DNA of 64,000 nucleotides, from contig NC_089276.1 of assembly GCF_963678975.1 (NCBI RefSeq), positions 25,093,059 through 25,157,058 of the forward strand. Direction: 5' to 3'. The position numbers and the translations under genes are program-made. The notes beneath the pieces are model-generated. The model made no database searches and was not told where the DNA came from. It was given only the letters and a program-made list of their open reading frames with translations. Of this stretch, positions 47,118 through 58,516 are shown one piece after another (position 1 is the stretch's first letter; each line of letters opens with the position of its first letter). This DNA comes from Dysidea avara. Its lineage: Eukaryota; Porifera; Demospongiae; Dictyoceratida; Dysideidae.

Positions 47118-47336
47118 TTAAAAATGAAGTAGGGATCTATGAATTAAGAAGTAGTGAAACAAGAGATGAATGATGGTAATACAGCATAGCTCGGTGGTAA
47201 GTCCCTACTTTGGCACTGAACAAAATAATTATAGCTAATAGCCAAAGTAGAGACTTTCCCACAGAACTATGCTGTAATACCATCATTCATCTCGTTTCAC
47301 TACTTTTTATTGCCTAGATCCCTACTTCATTTTTAA
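47118..47336. mobile_element. Foldback MITE of about 215 bp
   Basis: Left arm from ttaaaaatgaagtagggatc and right arm ending gatccctacttcatttttaa pair almost along their full length (about 95 bp each), with a short loop near 47225. Fragments of the same sequence (tttcactactttttctatga, then tccctaat) lie at about 36826-36850 and 39935-39960, so it is a dispersed family. Confidence 0.8.
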
Positions 47337-47936
47337 ATTAACAATTTTTGTTGTTGTAGCACAGCTAGCTACAGTGTAACTTGTGACTGTTCAATTAGAA
47401 TATCATACATGACTGTTGTATTAGAGTATCACAAGTCAACATAGGGATGTGCAGCTAGCTAGACCAATAAGGGGTGAGGTCATCTTGTTCACTGTTAAGT
47501 AAGTACAACATAGCTAGACTGCTAAGAGGTGTGCATGGTCTCTACTCAATTGCTATTAGTCCACCTAGATCTTATTTGATTGGTGTGGTCACAAACCTAA
47601 TATCCCAATTGCAAAGTTGCAGATATCTAGCTAGTATACCTGTTATAGTAGCACCAGGACTGAAGTGCTTCTGAAATCAAACTCTGAAATAATTCTGTGG
47701 GGTCCAAATAATTATGCAGCTGAAAGGAAGTGTTGATACAGAAAATTAATGCTTCAATATGGTTTCACTGGATGAAGAAGACAAGCAGCTTGATTGAAGA
47801 TAAAAGAAAAGACAAGGTGCAGAGGGCCTGCACTCATCGGAATCCCAAAAGGCACATCCCACTGGTGAGTTTGTTATTGTGGCGTAAAATGGTGGCCGTG
47901 CACTGCTTTGTTTGGCCTCTAACCTTGCAACTGTGG

Positions 47937-47982
47937 TCAGTCAGTCAGTCAGTCAGTCAGTCAGTCAGTCAGTCAGTCAGTC
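47937..47982. repeat. TCAG tetranucleotide microsatellite
   Basis: About 11 perfect tcag units. Confidence 0.95.
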
Positions 47983-48023
47983 TAAAATTCGAGTTTGGCA
48001 TTTAAAAAAAATCGATATCCGGC

Positions 48024-48217
48024 CACCTGTAAGTGTTTTATTATAATTAATGCTGTATTATATACCATATGGACTAGTACTATTCCATAAAGGTGATCTT
48101 TGTCTCATAAGATGTCTTTACACCTGTAAGTGTTTTATTATAATTAATGCTGTATTATATACCATATGGACTAGTACTATTCCATAAAGGTGATCTTTGT
48201 CTCATAAGATGTCTTTA
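48024..48217. repeat. Perfect 97-bp tandem duplication
   Basis: Units 48024-48120 and 48121-48217 are identical as far as I can read (both cacctgtaagtg...gatgtcttta). Either a very recent duplication or an assembly artefact. Confidence 0.92.
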
Positions 48218-48958
48218 GGATGATTTTCAAAAGTGGAATTTTGGGCAGCACGCAAAATTTTCAGGGGAATCCCTACTTAAACAGTACTACCGTACCATTT
48301 GATACTGTACTTGCTGGTCATCTTGCTTGGAGCATTATTGCAAGTACCAAACTGTTTCAAATTTTAACAATCATCAGGCTATTGACAATGTTCAAATAAT
48401 CTATTTCTAGTTGTACAGTAGTGGACCAGAAGCACACGTTTATTATTGTAACACCTTAATGTGTTTACATGAGCTTGTAATCCTTTGATGTTTTGTATAT
48501 AAATATTTTGCACTACAGTACAACAAACTGGTAGGATTAGTTTGGGTAGTTTCTGTGGTTTACGTCATGTACATGATCAATCATGCTGTCTAAGTAGGGT
48601 TTGTTTTTTAAAAACATAAAACTGTACTGTATTTTCTGTGCGCCGTATTTACTTAGTTAAATGCTGCTACATTTAATACCTTACTTCAAAGGGTAACTAT
48701 TCAAACTCGACCACTACTTGATACTCATAAACACTGTTTAAGCTCATAATTTTAAAATCAATTATGAAACTGCTGCTCAAGTGTAAGTTAATACAGTAAC
48801 AGTACTGTACCTGACCAAGTGTGCTGTGTCTGCTCAATTATTCACACAACTGTACTGTATGGGCAGATACAATGGGTAGTTGGGTACTGTACATTAGGAG
48901 GTTTGAGCTTTTCTGTCCAAAAATATAACCTAAAAACCAGTCTTACTATTCCTTCACA

Positions 48959-49228
48959 TCAGCTTGGCAGTATAGGTTTAGCATAATCAAGCCCAAATTT
49001 GCCTCCAGAGCAATCCCAAACCTTTCCAAAAAGTTTCCACAACATTTTAAACATTTCTTTCAACTTAATTTTTACTAGCAGATTGCCTGACCAATTAACT
49101 GAAGCATCGGTACATGACAGTGAGTTGGTCAGTAAGCCGATATCTTCAGCCAAACACAACTCCGGTACACAGCTAAGGGAGTGCATCATATACTTACCTT
49201 TGTGTCCCATTTTTTCCTTAAATATCAT
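48959..49228 (-). CDS. Possible 3' exon, uncertain
   Basis: A minus-strand frame ends at 48959 (LWKLFGKVWDCSGGKFGLDY). A strong donor, ACAAAG|GTAAGTAT, lies at about 49193, suggesting that the 49228-49194 part is an exon end and the remainder intron. I cannot decide between the readings. Confidence 0.25.
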   Translation of the reverse strand: MIFKEKMGHKGKYMMHSLSCVPELCLAEDIGLLTNSLSCTDASVNWSGNLLVKIKLKEMFKMLWKLFGKVWDCSGGKFGLDYAKPILPS

Positions 49229-49537
49229 GTAGGATATGATATGTGGTAATGAGCCATGGTTAAGTGATAGTTAATCCATAATTACTAGATTGATTCCTTT
49301 GATGTGGTATGGTTGTGGTTCACCAGTGATGACTTACATTATTACACATAAATAACAAACAGGTAAATATAAGGAGAAATTAGAAATTTTGTATTTTAGT
49401 AGGAACCAAAGTTGAAAAATTACTTCCTTTCTTTCAATTCTTTATTTGTACGATCCCTATAATTATACTAAAATATAAAAATTCTAAAATTTTTCCTTGT
49501 GTTTGTAGTACACTAATATGTGATGAATTATATATAC

Positions 49538-52500
49538 CTTTAATGGACTGAAATATGTCTAGAATTTCTACTGATAGTGATGGAAACTCTCTTTCCAGCA
49601 CTACCAGAGCTTTTCTCCTGCGTTGCTCATTTTTGGTAATCCAATGACAAATAACAGTTCTCAGGTGCTCCATTTTAGGATGAGCACATCTCCTCTCCTT
49701 TAGCCCCACCTGTAGGTCTACCATCTCCACTCTCAATGGTTCTAACTCCCCTACAACACACGTGATGAATGATTGAATGTGAAAAAGTATTACAAATGTA
49801 AAATTATGTGTAAATGATGAAAAAACTATTGGTAGATCAACCTGTCAAACAATCTTGCACAAAGTTAACATCCAGCTAATTTTCAAAAAAAAACAAAACA
49901 GTAGCTCACAACTAAAGTTCAACTAGTTTGCTAAATTTGATTTTGTATTGTATTGTACTGTACATACATACATACATACATACAGATGTGGATGATTTAA
50001 GTGACATCAAAACGTGACCAGATCTGCAAAAAAAACCCAACATAATATATAGTGAAGTTATGATAAGTTTTATAGTACTAAATGCAAGAAACAGCTTCAA
50101 GAAATTTTATTATACAAAAGTCACTTGATTTTGGAAAATCGGTCTTAACACCACATTTTTCACAAATAGACTTTTTTTTATAAAACAAGTGCTAACAATG
50201 CCTCAGAAAGTTTAGGGTTGACACATTGTTGCTTCACTGAGATATGCATAATCAATTATAACACATTTCCGATTACTTTTCAGTATTGGTATTCACACAT
50301 TGGCAGCAGAAGCTGGTTATCATCACAACCCATCAACAGAACAACATCACCAGACAAATTATTTTGTTTACCTTCATCAATGCACGAACAGTGGCAAACA
50401 ATCAGAACCAGTATTTGCTAACAATAAGATTAGATTAGTGAGTTATCATGCAGTCATGTCCAATTGTGACAGTGACCACAAGGCAACGGTAATATTTGAC
50501 TGACGATATTAACGAAGATCTGAGGCTTTCCCATGTGTAAAAATAAAGCTATACATGGTTATTAGAGAATTCTATCATGTTCGCAATTTGATGCATATTA
50601 TTATACAGCTATAAGACTCATTCATAGTTCATAACTAGCTATAGTACACTTAATACTATTGTAATAATAAGGGTACAGTAGTGCTGTAAAATCTGTGTTG
50701 GCCTAGGGTAACTAAATCATAGCATTCGATCATTAGGGCAAAATTCTCAAATTTTCTCAGAAATACAACTGACATTCAAGGAAGAGTCCAGCTGTTATTT
50801 GCCGAGGGAGCTCTGTTGGCCCCTATCATATGTCTTTTAGTAGCTTGATATCTCGTTCTTAGTCAGCTAATTTGTTTTGCACCTTTACAATTCCTGGTGT
50901 TGTTCTGGTGAAACAAAAGTGGTACATTTTTGTTATTCCCCAGAGAGATGTCATACCATCCCTACTTGATGGTCTTAGTATGTGCTCCGGTCACAACCTT
51001 CACTATGTCATTGATTGAGACAATTGATCTTAGACCTTATGAAGTATCTTTTCAAGAGTCCAAAACACCAATCAGGTGAGAACTTGGTGTGCCCAACAGG
51101 CAAAAATGACACTGTGATTGTAGGCCAGCTAATATTTGGTACATCACGTAGAACATTTAAGCAATTCTTGTTTTACCCCTCACTATAAAGTGGATTTTTT
51201 AATACCAAAGTCCATGTGTCATCATCAAAAGTGATGCAACAAAGAAATTATGCTGTTGGCTCATTTCCCACACATCAATCAGATAATTCACCTATGCAAA
51301 ACCAAACTTAAGTTTTCTGGGCATACACTTTGTATTAAGTACTATACCAAATGTGCATTTTATTAAAATATAATAACTTCACAACAGATGCTGAATATGA
51401 CACATTTCCTTGGGGTTAAGAAGTACGTTGAAAGGGATCAAGGGGATAGTGAACCTGTATATAATGTTTTATTATTCACTGATTCCTTTTTTGTTGTGCC
51501 ATGTCAAAGTTGTCAGTGCAGTTATTTCAGCAGGCAGAAAACAACCAGTTTTCTATGATGTGAACACTTTGGTACCTCTGTACTGAATTAGCTTCCACTT
51601 TCATCATCAAAATAATCATCTATAAGTACCTCAAGATTTTGAGCATCATCCAGGAGAAGGAACAAGCCATTGCCAGCCATAGAATTCAGTATAGCAAGGA
51701 GCCATTCTTCGTCAGGTTTCTTTGCCACCATTATACCAATGATTCACCAACTTCGAAAAAAATGGACCAATTTGAAAGCAATTTTGTGTTATGTGTTCTA
51801 GAGGTATACTATACCATGGTGGTAATGCTTTGATAACTTGTTACTACAGCAGTACAACGGCCCTATCTTTTGCATGGTGAAAGGTGATGTATGCATACAT
51901 CAATACAATAAAATATTCAAATGCCTCTCCTGAGTATTTTAATATGTGACATTATAGACCAATTTCCAAAATCAGGTCACAAATATTGTGGCCATTTTGT
52001 AGGTAGTCCTGGAAAGTTGATCACAGAAGAGATGCTGAGCTGAAGTTGTGATTTGTCTCTAAGGATGTTGTCCATCTGTGCTCCAACCAGCTATGGTAGT
52101 TAATTACAGAGCCAAGACTGGTACATCTCAACTCACTGATAACAAGGTGGTGAGTCCCCTACAATTAAAAATGCAGCTTCCTTGTAGAGTCCAGTAAGTA
52201 CCTTCCAAAATATAATTCCCCATCCTATGAAATTTACTAGAGCACCTTTCCCTGTGACATTTGCCTCATCAATAAGGAAAATCATCTATATGTGAATGAC
52301 AACATATTGGAATCAATGACATGGATTGTGTTGCAATTTTAAAAATTATTTTTATGAAATGACAGTAATATTTACATTCCTGTCGTGGTATTCCTTCACA
52401 ACATACCACACTTGTAAGGTGTATGGAAATACATCAGTCACAGCTATTGTAGGAGGATATCACCATACGAGTAACAGAGTGGGTGATAGGCAAAGTTAAA

Positions 52501-55500
52501 GCGGGACCACGATGTATGTAATTCTACAGCAGTGAAACATGACTAGCAGGTGGAGGTGATGAAGATCTACTGGATTAGTGAAGTAGATTCTTTCTGACTT
52601 ACATAGGTTATACTGTCTCATCAGCTACCAGGCACACATGTTCCTCAGAAAGTTTGATGAAATATCAAATGAAGGTCCACATACTGCCTCCACAATAGAA
52701 GTGAATACTTTCTTCTTCACATATACCAAGTGCTGCACTGGTTCATACATGTACGTAATGTAGTAGGCGACCTTGGGGAGCAATCGGTAGCTAGGATCGA
52801 CTGGATTAGACAACACAATGAACAAACCACTCATACACAGTTCACTACAAAGACTCTCAGCTGCCTCAGCAGAATACAATTATATTACAAAAATATCAAA
52901 GGGTCAATAGCATACATCTACAATAAACACATTAAAGCTACAATAGCATAAGGTGTATGCATAAGGTTTCAGGTTCACTACACACAATGCAGTTATGTCA
53001 GTACTGCAAGAATGTAGTTCGGCAGTAACATGAAGACCTGCCCAGGCACATAAGGCTGTCTGTTGCTCCTGAATGTGTGGCATTTATGCTTTTTGTTTAT
53101 TCAACCTTTTACCAAGTGCTGGTTGATAGTAATTGCATATCACTACTTATGTACTCTTGCTGGTAAAAGAACAGCATTATTCTCTTCAGCATAGTTTACC
53201 AAAGTTGACCCCGATAGTAACAAATCAGCCAAATCCCAATAAATCAACGTATTAGCTGTTGCTACTCAATTCATCGTCACATCAGCCTATTAACAATTGG
53301 CAATAATTTAGTGCTCTGTTCCTAGCTGCCTTGTGTTCTCACACTAATGATTAGTATTACCAGTTACTAGAATATGGCAATTTGAACACAAACAATGTAA
53401 TAAATAGTATTGGTAATTTCATACCTATGCCATGTAGGTAAAGCCTTTCCAACAATTTGTTACTCATCTGTGAAGGTATGTGGAACACAGCTTATTTCTC
53501 TCCTTTCTGGAATGAGAAGCAATGATCCTATAGCCCTATACCACTATATAATTAGAAGGCCATGGTTTCTCTTAGAGTAGTAAAACGTCTAGTTGAGTTG
53601 ATTCAGGGATCTTACATGTTGGTAGTACAAAGGGGAGAACTGTGCACTCAATGGAACACCTTTCAAAAACTATTAATTACCACAACTGAGAGAAGCAGAT
53701 GGTACAGAAAACATCTGTGGTTGGAAGATGTTCTGTAATTCAACCTGCAGAGGGTGCTAATATATATCAGTCACAAGACAAGATTCTCAAGGATGACGTA
53801 GCAATGGTCATAAACATTATCATTGTATGAAAGAGTCACTTGTCAATTTAACAGAAACACTACTGGGTAAGGTACCCATAGGATCCACCATGACCTCAAC
53901 ATAGTCTTCGTAATTTATTTTTTCAGTATGTACAGGTATTATGTTTTATGAATGTTGCTTTTTCTTCAGTTGTCCTTCTCCTAGGACTCGGCCTCTTCCA
54001 CATTTGCCTCAGCAACACAATTTCTTGCATATATAGTAAGAGTACAAAACTGCACATAGTTACCATTATCACTATCATACGGAATATCCCCAGGAGTTAA
54101 TTTCATCAAACCAAGTTTATGAAATGCCTCAAAATGAGCATCTTTGCTTTCTGAAAATCTTTTCTGAGCATCTTCGTTTTCTAGCAGCAAAGACAAACCT
54201 TTTTCATTCAGTAGTTTAGTGATTTCTACTGCCACAACTGTAACTATTGCCACTTGTCACCTAGTTAAATTACTTCCAGGTGTGCCATATTCATGCTATT
54301 ATGCATGGCCACACTAGTACAATATAAAACGCTGTCTTCCCAGCATTCTTGGCCAGGCCTATAAATGCATGAATAGGGCCTTTATTTGAGATGGGGCATT
54401 TATTTTCGATAGGTCCAAGTGACACCCTGTGGTTAAAATCGAATTCGAGTTGTGGTAGAATTCCATCCATAATTGAACAGGAAGCACAGACAACCTATAT
54501 ACTGCATCTTGACAGTGTAGTGAAAGCCTTAAATGATTGAAAACAGTTATATGATATATATCCTTCATGTATACAACCTTTCACGTACTACTCACGCAAT
54601 CACTCATAGCATTCTCATCTCTCAAATGATTCTAAACTTAATGTTAACTAGTCGGAAGAAATATCAGTAGCAAGGGAAAGAATTAAAGTTACTATAGTAG
54701 CCTCAATTAATAGCCCAGGCCTCTATTTGTGTATATTTCTGAACGTGCTGGAATTCCCTGGCTTATAAACGAGACTAGAATTTATTTCAATTGAGCTTTT
54801 TTATGAGAATACAATATCTTCTTAATGGTGGCTTGTACATAGAGCTGAAACTTGTGCAAGTTTATACCATGCAGGGATATTGACAATCAAGCAAAAAAGT
54901 CCATCATTTGCTTTTAGCCTATATTGGTTTATTTTGCTGTACTATAATATGTTGTTGAGTTATCATAGACCTGGTCACAAATGGTATACAAAAAAAATCT
55001 TACTTCCTATGATGTTATAGTACTGTTCCTGTAGACCCATCAGTTGACCTGTATAAAAGTACATTGCTGTAAACGCAATACCACATCTTAAACTTAGATC
55101 CTGTGTTCACACTATCCTGAGAGTTTTCAACTCAGATCTGGTTAACTCTTACCATACTCACATTACTGCATCTGACACAACCAGAGTTGAGGCTCCTGAA
55201 AGATGTTCACATTGCATTCCAACCCTTGCCAGCCCACCTAGTAGATGCTAGCTCAGCATGACACAATTGAATCATGTCATGTTGTGCCTGAATTAGAAGG
55301 TATGTAAATAGGGTGTTAGTCCCAATAGTGGTACTATCAAGTGACTACAACATTTTATTTAGTGGCTATAGTGATTGTTACATAATCTCAAAGTGCTAGA
55401 ATTGAGCAATAATTAACCTACTTCTGAAATCTCCATGATTTTAAAGCAGATTAATAATCATTGCATACTGATAACAAACTTTCAGTTCATACCATGGAGA

Positions 55501-55844
55501 CAACAAAAAGATGGCCACTTACTCATGGCAATGGCGGGACTACAATGTAATAAAACATCAACTGTGCTGTAGTAGATAAATAACAGTACTGCTAGCTTGT
55601 ATAGATCTTGCATCTCTCCTGTATTCAAACAACAATAATATGACAATATGACTCGATCATTATGAGAACATACCATTATTGCTGTCAAAGTTAAAAGATG
55701 CAGCTTGCTTTTTGAAGAACCTTTTAACTTCATTAACTGTCAAATTTGACAATGAGTATGGAAATATATCCTCTGTCTGATGTACAATGTCTAGTACATG
55801 TGTTACAGCATTTAGAATATATTCTAATACTGAGGTGTAGTCAT
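49538..55844 (-). CDS. Intron-rich unknown gene with phase 1-1 exons
   Basis: Three minus-strand exons with clean borders: 55844-55674 (171 bp, DYTSVLEYILNAVTHVLDIV to FNFDSNN), 54237-54064 (174 bp, EITKLLNEKGLSLLLENEDA to IPYDSDN) and 49750-49538 (213 bp, LRVEMVDLQVGLKERR to EFPSLSVEILDIFQSIK). Each starts and ends in phase 1, so each can be skipped or duplicated without a frame change, as in modular proteins. The modules look helical; the third vaguely resembles a death-fold, a weak inference. Whether all three belong to one gene is not proven. Candidate frames between them (52879-52625, and 52290-52140 with MIFLIDEANVTGKGALVNFI) are uncertain. Confidence 0.4.
49965..49985. repeat. CATA microsatellite
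   Basis: Short run of cata units in intron-like sequence. Confidence 0.7.
51600..52290 (-). pseudogene. Walker-B-like frames, possible ATPase remnants
   Basis: The minus strand gives GNGLFLLLDDAQNLEVLIDD (about 51700-51615) and, separately, MIFLIDEANVTGKG (about 52288-52245). Both have a hydrophobic run followed by DD or DE, as in a Walker B motif of P-loop ATPases. No Walker A was found nearby, and frames break within 150-200 bp. Could be exons of the phase 1-1 gene or a decayed repeat. Confidence 0.25.
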
Positions 55845-55955
55845 CTGTAAAGACACACACTGATAATACATATCATGTAGTGTAAACAGAGACACAAGCT
55901 AACATGCAAAACAAAAAATCTATTAAAAGAGGATTGTACATAATTACAACGAGCA

Positions 55956-55976
55956 TTAAGGTTACGGGATACTGCA
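55956..55976. repeat. Solo terminus like the 56.6-kb TTAA element
   Basis: ttaaggttacgggata here matches the ends of the element at 56617-57325 in the same orientation as its left end; only the end is shared. Confidence 0.5.
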
Positions 55977-56616
55977 AGCCCACATGTACACTATCAATCA
56001 CTTTTCATGATTTAGGGTTTTGATTTTCTTAATACATTCATGCATTCTTAACTTCTCATTAATTGACATGGAATTCAAATGTTGTTATGGAAACATGAGT
56101 TGTCCCCATGCCAATTAGTGAAAACTGTGAACCAAAAATCAGACCAATGAAGAACTATGAGAACTTACTAGCAACTCTAAGATTTGAAGAACATCACTTG
56201 TGAGGGACTGACAAGAGGATTTATGAATAATGTGTATAGTTGCTGAAATAGGGCTACAATATGGCCTAGAGCAAGACACTGTGGTCACAAAATTAATTTT
56301 TAAATTCATATCACAAGCACTAGAAACATTATTTCTAACAAATGGCTCCCGTCAGACCCTAGACAAGAAGCCAAACTAGTAGTCTGTGTATACAAAATGT
56401 TGACAGCTACTTTGACAGTCCTGATTTTTGGTTCAGGAAAATATCACCATTAGTCAGCAATACTTACCATTAGTCAGCAAAACAACACATACTGTACAGG
56501 GTACAGGTGCGCCAGTTGCTAAGTGTGTTGTATCTTTGTTATCTTGTACTGTTACGTGTGTTTTCTTGTACCTCATAACTGTCCAGTCCTCACCCTATTA
56601 TTTTCCCAACATTTAA

Positions 56617-57325
56617 GGTTACGGAATAGTTTAAAATGCGTGGGCGGAACAAATTACAAAACTTGCTTTAAACCAAGCAGGGATAAATAATTTCAACAAC
56701 TGTGTTGTGTTAGCAATACAACTAATTGTGCTTGTTTGTTTTTACTACAGAACAATGACTGTTCTTGGGTGTGTGGTCTACAATAGAGTGATGTTTCAGA
56801 CTAACAGATTACTGAATCCTTATAATTTCAACACAAGTGGCTAAACATCTAAAATATCTAGGTCCTGTGGAAGCGATTTTTTATGTTACTGGTAGTATAG
56901 ACGTTTTATTGAACTTTTAGTAGTTTTTTCGGGTGAAACAAGCTCTTTGAAGGCTTGTATCCGAGTCACTTGGGAGAAACACGCCAAAAACGCTTCCACA
57001 GGACCTAACAAATTTAATATACAGTATCACTATGCCCCAGAAAAGCCAATAGAGCCTACAGCTTTTGCTGTATTTGGCGGCGGAAAAACATGGTAGTGAC
57101 AGCTGGAGCTGAGCGATGTACGGGCTGGCTTACTTGTGTTACTACAACAAATTGTAGTGTTCCACCTTCCTCAAACTACACTGTAGCTACATAAAAACAT
57201 TAAATATGAAGGGCTTCATCTTCATTTAAAACTTTTCACGCTGCTAGACTGGTTTTATGGGCTTCTCAAAAAGTATCGATAGGCATTCAAAATTTTGAAT
57301 GATTGTCCGTGACTATACCGTAACC
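56617..57325. mobile_element. 709-bp TTAA-flanked TIR element
   Basis: The left end ggttacggaatagt and right end actataccgtaacc are inverted repeats of 14 bp with one mismatch, and TTAA lies directly outside both (56613-56616 and 57326-57329), the target of piggyBac-type elements. No transposase. It contains a smaller TA-flanked hairpin element. Confidence 0.7.
56861..57005. mobile_element. 145-bp TA-flanked MITE nested in the TTAA element
   Basis: ggtcctgtggaagcg at the left pairs perfectly with cgcttccacaggacc at the right, and TA lies outside both ends. Tc1/mariner-type target; no coding. Confidence 0.75.
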
Positions 57326-57329
57326 TTAA

Positions 57330-57900
57330 GCTTGCTACTAGCTGATACACAACACAACAACACCAAGCCCACCTTGACAGTCGCTTGATAGTTGCTCACT
57401 ATCCCAAAATCTTAATTAAACTGCTACTTTAGTGGTAGCAATAGACCCTCACCATTATAGGTACATCCACCATAGAATCATACAACATGGTAGTACTCTA
57501 TAGTAGTGACCTGCAAATGCAGGGTAACCACCAAAATGCTGACATTAGAAATCATTCTACGTGATGAAAAAACCTATACAGAGGAGTTTTACAGTATCTA
57601 AGTGTACCTAAAATCAAATCTGATATTAAACTAAGAAAATCTTTAATCACTACAAATATTAATTCTTTACAATCACCAAAACGTTATGTTTGGTTGCCTG
57701 CCTGACCACAGTCAAAAAGCCAGAGGCTAAACATTGTATGGCCACCGTTTTATGCCACAATGATAAACTCACTGGTGGCATGTACTTTTTTAGAGTTCCA
57801 AAGAATATCTGTTCTCTGTGCACCTTTCACATTCAATTCTCTTTATAATGATCAGTTTGCTAGAGAAAACAGATCATGGGTACCACACTCCTTAACTGGT
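57330..57900. other. Spacer
   Basis: AT-rich. 57700-57780 reads like the reverse complement of 47858-47940 (cagaggctaaacattgtatgg context, ggccaccgttttatgccac against gtggcgtaaaatggtggcc), a short shared repeat. No gene. Confidence 0.4.
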
Positions 57901-57904
57901 GTTA

Positions 57905-58405
57905 GACTACAACAAGTTTGATACTGAAATTTGATTGGCTGAAAACGTGGTCTCTAAATCTCGTAGAGCCACGCTCATGTCCAATAGAGACCACGCTCTG
58001 AGGCGATACGAAACACGATAATTACACGCCTGTAACAATGGCAACGCATGGGCATTTAAATGGCTAGTAACAGCTGTATTGGATTAGAGGGAGGTGTAAT
58101 GGGCTTGTTTGTACTAATCAACACTACATTACTTGCTTACAAGCAGCTGTCGAGGCACAACAACAGCGACAATGAGTTGTAGTCCAGTCGCTGAGTCCAG
58201 TACTTCGATACCAGTACTTCGATACATAGCACGCGCCTGTAACATTGGCAACGCATGGACGTTTAAATGGGTAGCAACAGCTACGCTGAGGTCCCGCCAT
58301 GTAGGGAGGTGTAGAGGGCTTGTTTCTAGTAATTAGCCATACATTTCTCGTTTACAAGCAGCTGTCAACTCAAGGTACAATAACGAGTTGTAGTCTAAAT
58401 AAGTT
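57905..58405. repeat. Tandem pair of about 180 bp
   Basis: Units from about 58028 and about 58208 share cgcctgtaaca, ggcaacgcatgg, tttaaatgg, gtagggaggtgta-like, cttgttt, tacaagcagctgtc and gagttgtagtc blocks in the same order. The preceding stretch contains inverted gtggtctctaaatct/agagaccac pieces. Likely a decayed repeat element; the 67-codon frame here is a shadow. Confidence 0.65.
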
Positions 58406-58516
58406 AGACGTCAAGAACCACTGGGTTCTACGGGATTTAGAAAACCCTCAGGCGCTACAGCCCAGGGCCTTCTAGTTTTCTAAATCCCGTAGAACCCTGG
58501 TTCTTGACGTCTAACT
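58402..58516. repeat. Strong hairpin with 42-bp arms
   Basis: agttagacgtcaagaacca followed by ggttctacgggatttagaaaa on the left pairs with its complement at 58475-58516, apart from a 2-base bulge, around a 30-base loop (ccctcaggcgctacagcccagggccttcta region). Ends in agttag/ctaact. MITE-like. Confidence 0.9.

Noticed and set aside
52140-52290. Dynein-like AAA module (FLIDEAN)
   Set aside because: The short match resembles dynein Walker B segments, but no other dynein motif or Walker A was found, so a dynein gene is not claimed.
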